Positions 9,335 through 16,090 of a stretch of 64,000 nt of DNA are shown here, piece after piece (position 1 is the first letter of the stretch; each line of letters begins with the position of its first letter). The position numbers and the translations under genes were made by a program. Source of the stretch: Riemerella anatipestifer_F. GTDB lineage: Bacteria > Bacteroidota > Bacteroidia > Flavobacteriales > Weeksellaceae. The notes under the pieces were generated by a model. That model searched no databases, was not told the origin of the DNA, and saw nothing but the letters and a program-made list of their open reading frames with translations. The DNA is taken from assembly GCF_037861325.1 (NCBI RefSeq), contig NZ_JAFELW010000007.1; one strand, 5' to 3'.

Positions 9335-9368
9335 TTTGGCAAAAATACGATTATTTTTTATACATTTG
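9335..9368 (+). promoter_or_regulatory. Promoter for the second half of the glycan operon
   Basis: TTTG at 9335-9338, 22 bases, then TACATTTG at 9361-9368: both parts of the Bacteroidota consensus at legal spacing. The ATG of the acyltransferase gene is 20 bases downstream. It would restart plus-strand transcription after the reversed GT2 gene. Confidence 0.65.
9340..9347 (-). promoter_or_regulatory. -7 element for the reversed GT2 gene
   Basis: Minus strand TATTTTTG, a full TAnnTTTG match 15 bases before the ATG at 9325. No convincing -33 box is present. It lies inside the spacer of the opposing promoter, so the two polymerases would compete for the same DNA. Confidence 0.4.
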
Positions 9369-9387
9369 TAGGTGCTAAATTCTGCTT

Positions 9388-9915
9388 ATGGGCTTCTTTT
9401 TGAGACTTATTTATTTTTTAATTAAATATCCTAACTTAAAAAAAATAAGAAAATATTCGTCAAATTTAAAATTTGGGGATTTTTGTAATTTTTCGTTTTA
9501 TCCTAACCTAAAAAATGTTAAGTTAGGAAATGGTATTAGTATTAGAAATTATTGCAATGTTTTGGTGGGGAATGGGGCACAGCTAATAATAGGGGATAAT
9601 GTATTTATGAATAATTATTGTTCTATCAATTGTTTAGATGAGATAGAAATAGGAGATAATACTTTATTTGGAGAGGGGGTAAAACTTTATGACCATAACC
9701 ATCAACATACAAAAGGAAAAGTAGAGCATCACATTTTTACTAAAGCACCCATAAAAATAGGTAAAAACTGTTGGCTTGGGAGTAATGTGGTTGTACTAAA
9801 AGGAGTTACCATTGGAAATAATGTGATAATAGGAGCAGGATGTACTATATATAAAGATATTCCTGCGAATAGTATAGTGATTAATAAACAAGAGCTAATG
9901 GTAAAATCTATATAA
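9388..9915 (+). CDS. Acyltransferase, left-handed beta-helix (WbbJ/NodL-like)
   Basis: A 175-residue hexapeptide-repeat acyltransferase, likely an acetyl-CoA-dependent sugar O-acetyltransferase. The N-terminal 30 residues are hydrophobic and basic. Residues 45-165 form imperfect hexapeptide coils (LIIGDNVFMNNY, IEIGDNTLFGEG, IKIGKNCWLGSN, VTIGNNVIIGAG), and the LYDHNHQHTKG loop holds the probable catalytic histidine. The last 75 codons are repeated almost exactly at 11721-11945. It has its own promoter and leads the run to the aminotransferase 20 bases on. The substrate is not predictable. Confidence 0.85.
   Translation: MGFFLRLIYFLIKYPNLKKIRKYSSNLKFGDFCNFSFYPNLKNVKLGNGISIRNYCNVLVGNGAQLIIGDNVFMNNYCSINCLDEIEIGDNTLFGEGVKLYDHNHQHTKGKVEHHIFTKAPIKIGKNCWLGSNVVVLKGVTIGNNVIIGAGCTIYKDIPANSIVINKQELMVKSI
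9691..9915 (+). repeat. Direct repeat, copy 1 (acyltransferase 3' end)
   Basis: This 225-base segment aligns without gaps to 11721-11945 with 15 differences by my hand count (about 93% identity). Most of the changes are synonymous or conservative. It covers codons 102-175 of the intact acyltransferase, plus its stop. Confidence 0.95.
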
Positions 9916-9935
9916 TTTTTTTAAAATTAAAAAAT

Positions 9936-11009
9936 ATGCTAAATGTAACAAAAACTTATTTGCCTCCAATAGAAGAATATATGTCTTTTGTTCAGAGGGC
10001 ATATGACAAAGCATGGTTGACTAACAGAGGGGAGTTGGTTTTAGAACTAGAAAAAAAACTTAAGAAATATCTTAATGTTAAAAATATCGTATTAACTACT
10101 AATGGAACTCTACCGATTCAAATAGCGATTAAAGCACTTAATCTGAAAGGAGAAATTATTACCACGCCATTTAGCTATGTCGCTACAACCTCGTCCATTG
10201 TTTGGGAGAATTGTAAACCAGTGTTTGTAGATATAGAGCCTGATTACTTGACTATCGACCCATTAAAAATTGAAAGTGCTATCACATCAGATACAACGGC
10301 TATATTGGCGACTCATGTGTTTGGTAATCCGTGTGATGTAGAGGCAATAGAAAAGATAGCAAAACGATATGGTCTTAAGGTTGTTTATGATGCAGCACAT
10401 GCTTTCGGAGTTACATATAAAGGTGAGAGTTTATTTAGTTATGGAGATGTAAGTACTTGCAGCTTTCATGCTACCAAAATATTTCACTGTGGAGAAGGAG
10501 GTTGTATGATTGCTAATGACGAAGAACTTATGCATCGTTTATTCTATATGCATAATTTTGGACATGAAACACCCACGAGTTTTTACGATGTGGGAATTAA
10601 TGCAAAAATGAGTGAGCTCCAAGCAGCCATGGGATTAGCGGTATATAACCATTATGATGAAATTTTGAATGGTAGAAAAAGGGCGGTAGATTTATACTTG
10701 AGTTTGCTTGAAGGAACAGGAGTTGAGGTGTTGAAAATTAGAGAAAATACCGAATGGAATTATCATTATTTCCCAGTGGTATTTAGAACTGAAGAAGAGT
10801 TGTTAAGGGTTCAAAAAGAAATGAATAATAAGAATATTTTTCCAAGGAGATACTTCTATCCAAGTCTTAATACACTTAATTATGTTGATTATGTGCCGAC
10901 TCCTATATCCGAGAGTATCAGTCGACGGGTGTTGTGTTTACCATTGTTTGATTCAATTTCGAAAAAAGAAATATTAAAAGTAACAAATATAATAAGAGAA
11001 ATATGTTAA
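9936..11009 (+). CDS. DegT/DnrJ/EryC1/StrS aminotransferase
   Basis: A PLP enzyme that transfers an amino group, usually from glutamate, to a 4-keto (or 3-keto) NDP-deoxysugar. Its 357 residues show TNGTLPIQIAI (phosphate-binding side), TTPFSYVATTSSI, YDAAHAFG with the PLP aspartate at 152, and SFHATKIFHCGEGG with the probable Schiff-base lysine at 181. The next gene, overlapping by 7 bases, is a PglD-type acetyltransferase. The pair is the usual way of making a 4-acetamido-4,6-dideoxy sugar (PglE-PglD logic), and that assignment is inference. The 4,6-dehydratase that would supply the keto sugar is not in the window. Confidence 0.9.
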   Translation: MLNVTKTYLPPIEEYMSFVQRAYDKAWLTNRGELVLELEKKLKKYLNVKNIVLTTNGTLPIQIAIKALNLKGEIITTPFSYVATTSSIVWENCKPVFVDIEPDYLTIDPLKIESAITSDTTAILATHVFGNPCDVEAIEKIAKRYGLKVVYDAAHAFGVTYKGESLFSYGDVSTCSFHATKIFHCGEGGCMIANDEELMHRLFYMHNFGHETPTSFYDVGINAKMSELQAAMGLAVYNHYDEILNGRKRAVDLYLSLLEGTGVEVLKIRENTEWNYHYFPVVFRTEEELLRVQKEMNNKNIFPRRYFYPSLNTLNYVDYVPTPISESISRRVLCLPLFDSISKKEILKVTNIIREIC

Positions 11010-11647
11010 TAGTAGGAGCAAAAGGATTGGCAAAAGAGGTACTTGAAATTTTTCATCAAAAAAAAGCTATTGATAACTTATATTTTTATGATGATGTTAG
11101 TGTTGATGTACCAGATTTAATTTATGGGAAGTTTAAAGTGTTAAGGTCTTTAGAAGAAGCTGAGGAATTATTTAAAACGGATACTAGTTTTACAATAGGA
11201 GTGGGAAATCCTATCCTTAGGAAAAAAATGTATGAGAAATTTTCTTCAAAAGGAGGAAAGTGCTCTATGGTATTAAGTAGGAACTCAGAAATAGGTAGCT
11301 ATGGTAATGTGATTGAAGAAGGTGTTATCATAGCTTCAGGTACAATTATTACTAATGATATAACAATTAAAAAAGGAACTTTAATAAATTTGGGCTGTAC
11401 TATTGGACATGATACAATAATTGGAGAATTTGTTGAAGTATGTCCTAATGTGAGTATTTCAGGAAGATGTCAAATAGGTGATGGGGTATTTATAGGTACG
11501 GGGGCTACAATATTACCAGATGTAAAGATAGGAAGTGGTTCTGTGATTGCAGCAGGTTCTGTGGTTACCAAAGATGTACCAGATAATTGTTTAGTTGCAG
11601 GTGTTCCTGCTGTTGTAAAGAAAACAATTAATAAAAACCATGAATAA
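11003..11647 (+). CDS. Sugar O/N-acetyltransferase, NeuD/PglD family
   Basis: A 214-residue two-domain protein. An N-terminal Rossmann-like UDP-sugar binding domain (MLIVGAKGLAKEVLEIF) is followed by a C-terminal left-handed helix with coils such as IKKGTLINLGCTIGHD, CQIGDGVFIGTGAT and VKIGSGSVIAAGSVV, ending VAGVPAVVKK. The histidine in IGHDTIIG is the expected general base. Its ATG sits inside the end of the aminotransferase gene, so the two are coupled. The likely job is N-acetylation of the amino sugar made by that aminotransferase. Confidence 0.87.
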   Translation: MLIVGAKGLAKEVLEIFHQKKAIDNLYFYDDVSVDVPDLIYGKFKVLRSLEEAEELFKTDTSFTIGVGNPILRKKMYEKFSSKGGKCSMVLSRNSEIGSYGNVIEEGVIIASGTIITNDITIKKGTLINLGCTIGHDTIIGEFVEVCPNVSISGRCQIGDGVFIGTGATILPDVKIGSGSVIAAGSVVTKDVPDNCLVAGVPAVVKKTINKNHE

Positions 11648-11945
11648 TTTGGTAAGTGTAGTAATGATTACCTATGGTCATGAAAATTATATTTCTAAGG
11701 CTATAGAGGGGAGGATTTACGACCATAACTATCAATATACAAAAGGAAAAGTAGAGCATCACATTTTTACTAAAGCACCCATAAAAATAGGTAAAAACTG
11801 TTGGCTTGGGAGTAATGTGGTTGTACTAAAAGGAGTTACTGTTGGGGATAATGTGATAATAGGAGCAGGGTGTACCATATATAAAGATATTCCTGCAAAT
11901 AGTATTGTGGTTAATAAACAAGAGTTGATGGTGAAATCTTTATAA
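11640..11945 (+). pseudogene. Chimeric ORF: GT2 N-terminus fused to acyltransferase C-terminus
   Basis: The 101-codon ORF starts like a GT2 enzyme (NNLVSVVMITYGHENYISKAIEG, first 24 residues) and then becomes the last 77 residues of a hexapeptide acyltransferase (from IYDHNYQYTKG). The acyltransferase part is nearly identical to the end of the gene at 9388. GT2 relatives typically continue AIEGVLMQ, and the acyltransferase reads EGVKLYDHN, so the join lies at a shared Glu-Gly around the bases AGAGGGG. I read it as the scar of a recombination deletion that removed most of one GT2 gene and the front of an acyltransferase gene. The frame is open, but both catalytic domains are incomplete. It overlaps the PglD-type gene by 8 bases. 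Confidence 0.85.
11721..11945 (+). repeat. Direct repeat, copy 2 (inside chimeric ORF)
   Basis: Partner of 9691-9915 at a fixed offset of 2030 bases. The two copies flank the aminotransferase and PglD-type genes, so homologous recombination between them could delete or duplicate that cassette. Confidence 0.95.
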
Positions 11946-11947
11946 TA

Positions 11948-12138
11948 ATGAATAATTACTATAAATTATTTGAAAGGTTAAAATGGAAATTACACTTTCA
12001 TTTTGTTGAAATAAATTTAGTAGATTTTATAAGACAGAAAATCATCCTTAGGTGAAAGTTTATTGTTTTTTGCATAATAGTGTAAAAGAAGAAATGCTGC
12101 TGTTAATAGAGCGGTATGGTGAAGTAGGAGAGCTTTAA
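11948..12138 (+). other. Gene remnants or small ORFs, no recognisable product
   Basis: Between the chimera and the broken GT2 gene are 234 bases. A 35-codon ORF (11948-12055, starting MNNYYKLFERLKWKLHF) is followed by a 28-codon stretch in another frame (12052-12138, ending LIERYGEVGEL). They overlap by 4 bases. Neither resembles a family I know. Given the damage on both sides, I suspect the debris of a deleted gene, although they could be tiny real genes. Confidence 0.35.
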
Positions 12139-12179
12139 CAAGATTTATTAAGACATAACCCATATCAAAGATATTTAAG

Positions 12180-13098
12180 ATGATATCAGTTGTTGTTCCG
12201 GTTTATAATGCATCTCAATATATAGGAAATTGTATAGAAAGTATTATAGCACAAAGCTATAAAAATTGGGAATTACTTATTGTTAATGATGGTTCTACTG
12301 ATGAAACAGAATATGTATTGGAAGCATATTTAGATAATGAAAAAATAAAGTATTTTAAACAATCTAATTTGGGGGTTTCTTTTGCAAGAAATTTTGGTAT
12401 AAGTCAAGCTAAGGGAGAGTTTATTTGTTTTTATAGATGCAGATGATACTGTAGATGCAGATTATCTAAAGGATTTTATAGATAATTATATAGATGATTC
12501 GGTGTTAATTATACAAGATATTAATCGTTGTAGTATTACAGGAATAAGGAGACTTTTTAATTTTGAAGATAAAATTATATTTTTGGAAGGAGCAGAATAT
12601 GCTAAGAATGAATTTATGGGGAATCCTTTTAATAAGTTTTTTGAGAGAGAAATTATAGTTAAAAATAAATTAAAATTTAATGAAGCATTAAGGTATGGAG
12701 AAGATGAGAATTTTTTTCTTGAATATATTCAATATATTTCAGCGATAAGAACGATTGGTAAGGCTAATTATAATTATTTTTATAGGGATAATTCTGCTGT
12801 AACAAAAAAATATGACACAGAGACCTATTTGAAAATAATAACTTATTTAAATGATTTTAGGAGAAAACAATTAGTTTTTACAGATACTCCTGACTTTAGA
12901 CAACGATATACGTCTTTTGTAAATCAGTATTTAAGAAGTATTAAGGGAAGTCATCAAATAAAGATTAAAGAGAATTATAATTTAATAGATAAAAGATGTA
13001 TAGAACAAGAATCTAAATTTCTAAAGTTTGTATTTTTATTTTTTAGAAAACCTTTACTAAAACTGTTTGTTTATTTATTTTACTCAAGATTAAAATAA
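12180..13098 (+). pseudogene. Glycosyltransferase family 2, split by a +1 frameshift
   Basis: The 5' part (12180-12446) reads MISVVVPVYNASQYIGNCI, LIVNDGSTDETEYV and then GEFICF, after which the frame runs into a stop. Moving one base gives IDADDTVDADYLKDF and about 200 further GT2-like residues to 13098. The extra base lies in the T run at 12428-12432, immediately before the DxD motif. Restored, the protein would have about 306 residues, normal for the family. As sequenced, it gives an 88-residue fragment without the metal site. The downstream part could start internally at 12502 but would lack the nucleotide-binding half. The alternative is a base-calling error. The region is visibly AT-richer than its flanks. 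Confidence 0.8.
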
Positions 13099-13103
13099 AA
13101 TAT

Positions 13104-14213
13104 ATGAAAATAGCAATATTAGTTAATGGTAAAAATAAGGTAATGGGGCGATTTAGTAAGCCTTATATAGAAAAATTACCATACGAAAAAGTGGTGTTCT
13201 TTGGAGGGTTAATTCCTGTTTTTAAGGAAGGTACACCTAGTTGGAAACAGAAAATGATACTTTATTGGATAGCCCTAATATCGCTTAACAATCCTTATCT
13301 TATTGAAAAGAATAAGATTAGACGATTGTCTAGGCTTTTGAAAAAAGAAAAAATAGATATTGCATTATTTGAATTTCTGAACACTGCTGCATCTTCTTTT
13401 TTAGCGTGTAAAAAATTGAATGTTCCTGTTTTGTCTAATGTTTTAGGATATGAGATAAATCAGAATAGTGTTGTTGAGCATTTCTCAAAAAAGTATAGAG
13501 AGCTTGCATTGTATGGTACAAGAGTCGTTCCTGTTGCTAAAGATATGATTACTAAACTCAAACGATTGGGTTTTGGTGAAGATCAAATTACTTACTCTCC
13601 GATAGGACCTAGTAAAGATTTTTTCAATATTCAACCTAATTATGACTCAAAACAGTTTTTGGCTATTGGGAGGTTTTGTGAAACCAAGGCTCCAGATTTA
13701 ACAATTCTTGCTTTTAATGAGGTGGTAAAAAAGTATGCTAATGCAAGATTAGTGATGGCTGGTTCTGGGGAACTTCTTAATAAATGCATGAATTTAGTAA
13801 ATCAGTTAGGGATTAGTTCAAATGTTAATTTTGTGGGTTGGATTGACGAGAAAGAACAAAAACAGTACCTTGCTGATAGTTTTTGTTTTGTTCAGCATTC
13901 AGTTACAGCATCTAATGGAGACAAAGAGGGAACACCAGTTGCAATTTTAGAGGCTATGGCGGCGGGACTTCCGGTGGTTTCAACAAAGCATGCGGGAATA
14001 CAGGAAACAATAGTGCATGATGAAACAGGTTTTTTAGTAGATGAAAAGGATTGGAAAAAGATGGGGGAATATATGTTATTTCTATACGAAAACATGGAAA
14101 AAAGTATAAAGATTGGAAATGCAGCAAGAGTAAGATGTCAGAGAAATTTTTCACAGGAACAGCATTTAAGTGTTGTTCAGTGTTTAATAGAACAATTCAT
14201 AAAAGTAAAATAA
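13104..14213 (+). CDS. Glycosyltransferase family 4 (GT-B)
   Basis: A 369-residue retaining-type glycosyltransferase. The N-terminal domain starts MKIAILVNGKNKVMGRF. The C-terminal domain shows FLAIGRFCETKAPDL (donor-domain start), VNFVGWIDEKEQ, and EGTPVAILEAMAAGLPVVST with the E-x7-E motif that binds the NDP-sugar, then GFLVDEKD. The layout resembles enzymes of the WcaL/capsule type. It lies 5 bases after the broken GT2 gene and 4 before another GT2, within the same transcription unit. Confidence 0.9.
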   Translation: MKIAILVNGKNKVMGRFSKPYIEKLPYEKVVFFGGLIPVFKEGTPSWKQKMILYWIALISLNNPYLIEKNKIRRLSRLLKKEKIDIALFEFLNTAASSFLACKKLNVPVLSNVLGYEINQNSVVEHFSKKYRELALYGTRVVPVAKDMITKLKRLGFGEDQITYSPIGPSKDFFNIQPNYDSKQFLAIGRFCETKAPDLTILAFNEVVKKYANARLVMAGSGELLNKCMNLVNQLGISSNVNFVGWIDEKEQKQYLADSFCFVQHSVTASNGDKEGTPVAILEAMAAGLPVVSTKHAGIQETIVHDETGFLVDEKDWKKMGEYMLFLYENMEKSIKIGNAARVRCQRNFSQEQHLSVVQCLIEQFIKVK

Positions 14214-14217
14214 TAAG

Positions 14218-15036
14218 ATGGTTTTATTCTCAATACTCGTAGCTCATTATAATAATTATAATTATTTTCTAGATTGTTATAATAGCATCATCAATCAAAC
14301 TTATCAAGATTTTGAAGTTATACTTGTGGATGATTGTTCTAACGATGGTTCTTTAGAAAAAATACAAAATTTAGTAAAAAATGATACTAGGTTTAAAATC
14401 TTTAAAAATGAGGAGAATAAGGGGGTAGGCTACACCAAAAGAAAGTGTGTAGAACTGGCAGCTGGTGATATTTGTGGTTTTGTAGACCCTGACGATGCCA
14501 TTATTTTTGATGCTATTGAAAAAAGTATTCAAGAGTACCAAAAAGGAGATAATAGTATTGTGGCCACTCATTCTAATATAAGTGTTTGTGATGAGAAACT
14601 AGCCTATGTTAGGGATTTTAAGGGAACTAAAGCGGTTAAAAATAATGATTCTTTTTTCTTCAATATAGACTTTTCTGTTAATCATTTTTTTACGTTTAAA
14701 AAATCTGTATATGATATGACAATAGGCATAGATGAGAGTCTCACTTCGGCGGTAGATCAAGATTTGTATCTCAAGCTCTATGATGAGGGCAACTTTGCTT
14801 ATATTAATAAAAATTTATACCTATACAGAATACACGAGAAAGGAGTCTCTCAGGATAAAAATAAAAAGGATAAGCTTAATCATAATTGGCATAAAGTTTT
14901 GCTAAATTCTTTGAAAAGAAGGAAGATGAGTAGGATTTATGGGAAGAATATAGATGAAGTTAATAATCTTCCAAAATTCCTTTTTGAAAAGGAAAATTCT
15001 TTTTTAAAAAAACTAATTAGAAAGCTTATCAAATGA
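14218..15036 (+). CDS. Glycosyltransferase family 2
   Basis: A 272-residue GT2 enzyme: FSILVAHYNNYNYFLDCYNS, LVDDCSNDGSLEKI, GVGYTKRKCVELAAGDICGFVDPDD with the DxD site, and later AVDQDLYLKLYDEG. A short basic C-terminal tail (KKLIRKLIK) may bind the membrane. It overlaps the next gene by 4 bases (ATGA). The sugar specificity cannot be told. Confidence 0.88.
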   Translation: MVLFSILVAHYNNYNYFLDCYNSIINQTYQDFEVILVDDCSNDGSLEKIQNLVKNDTRFKIFKNEENKGVGYTKRKCVELAAGDICGFVDPDDAIIFDAIEKSIQEYQKGDNSIVATHSNISVCDEKLAYVRDFKGTKAVKNNDSFFFNIDFSVNHFFTFKKSVYDMTIGIDESLTSAVDQDLYLKLYDEGNFAYINKNLYLYRIHEKGVSQDKNKKDKLNHNWHKVLLNSLKRRKMSRIYGKNIDEVNNLPKFLFEKENSFLKKLIRKLIK

Positions 15037-16052
15037 TAAATATATACATAAAATCATTCAATAGAGCATACTATCTAGACCGTTGTCTAGCGTCTATTAA
15101 AAGAAATGTGAAGGGAACTTATTCTATTACGGTTCTAGATGATGGTACTCCTCAAAAGTATTTGGATAAAATAAAGGAGAAGTATCCTTATATCAATGTT
15201 AGAACTTCAAAATCGTATTCCCAAAAAGTAAAGGCTGTAGAAGATAATATTTTATTGGGGAAGGATATAGATGGTTTTAGTATTCCAACCGATTTATGGA
15301 TAGAAGCAGTTAAAAACGGAGCGGACTACTGTATCGTTACAGAAGATGATGTGTGGTTTACGGAAACGATTGATGTAGATGGGTTATTAAAAGAGGTGCG
15401 GAAAAATAACATCAATCTTTTAAAATTAGGCTGGCTAAGTAACTTTAAAGATGATAAATATCTCCAGATAGGTAAAATTAACGAAGACATCAATTTTAAT
15501 AGACCTAAGGATTTGTTTTTAGGCTCAAAGTGGTTAATGGATTTGTTTTTTTATAATAAATATAAATTCTTTACAATAGGTTATAAATTAGGAAAATTTG
15601 ATAATTATACCAAAAGAAAATACTGGTCGCTCAATTCTATCCTGATGGGACTATGGAAAAAAGAATATTGGCTAGAAGTCTGGAAAGATGCAAAGGGTAA
15701 GGTGGACGAAAAACAACAATTAAGAAACGCTGCCACTTACTATAATAAACATAAAAATAACCCTAACTTTATAGCAAGACTTTCTAAGGAAGCAATGAAA
15801 ACAACCTTTCAAAGCTCTGCTACCAACTCTTATCATGAGTATGGGTTTAAGATGGATATTAACTGCATTAACTACCTTTTGAATGAGGCTTGGTATAATG
15901 ATAAGTTAGATAGTATGCAAAATTATCCTAATGACTTTTCTATTGATTATTTAGAAACTTTCTTTAATGATAAGGTGGATAAAAACGAATATCGTAAGTG
16001 GGTAGAGCAGTTCAAAAATCAATACAGAAACCTAGGCTGTAGTATAGACTAG
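15033..16052 (+). CDS. Putative GT-A-type glycosyltransferase of unassigned family
   Basis: A 339-residue protein with a GT2-like opening (INIYIKSFNRAYYLDRCLAS, ITVLDDGTPQKYLDKI) and an acidic EDD triad in CIVTEDDVWFTE in place of the usual DxD. After residue 120 it does not look like standard GT2: a Trp/Tyr/Lys-rich region includes LGSKWLMDLFFYNKYKF and YWSLNSILMGLWKKEYW. The coupled 4-base overlap with the GT2 gene upstream supports a sugar-transfer role. It is the last gene before a new promoter and the flippase. Confidence 0.6.
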   Translation: MINIYIKSFNRAYYLDRCLASIKRNVKGTYSITVLDDGTPQKYLDKIKEKYPYINVRTSKSYSQKVKAVEDNILLGKDIDGFSIPTDLWIEAVKNGADYCIVTEDDVWFTETIDVDGLLKEVRKNNINLLKLGWLSNFKDDKYLQIGKINEDINFNRPKDLFLGSKWLMDLFFYNKYKFFTIGYKLGKFDNYTKRKYWSLNSILMGLWKKEYWLEVWKDAKGKVDEKQQLRNAATYYNKHKNNPNFIARLSKEAMKTTFQSSATNSYHEYGFKMDINCINYLLNEAWYNDKLDSMQNYPNDFSIDYLETFFNDKVDKNEYRKWVEQFKNQYRNLGCSID

Positions 16053-16068
16053 AAGTTTATATTTTCTA

Positions 16069-16076
16069 TATCTTTG
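16069..16076 (+). promoter_or_regulatory. -7 promoter element before the flippase
   Basis: TATCTTTG fits TAnnTTTG exactly. Transcription would start near 16083, only about 8 bases before the TTG start codon of the flippase, so the mRNA would be nearly leaderless. No clear -33 box. Confidence 0.45.
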
Positions 16077-16090
16077 CAGAAATTTTTGCT

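Noticed and set aside
11640..11945. Reading this ORF as a normal small acetyltransferase
   Set aside because: The first 24 residues are a GT2 start and the front half of the beta-helix is missing, so it is a fusion scar, not an intact enzyme.
12428..12432. Phase-variable homopolymer switch
   Set aside because: A run of five T is too short for frequent slippage, so I treat it as a fixed lesion or a sequencing error.
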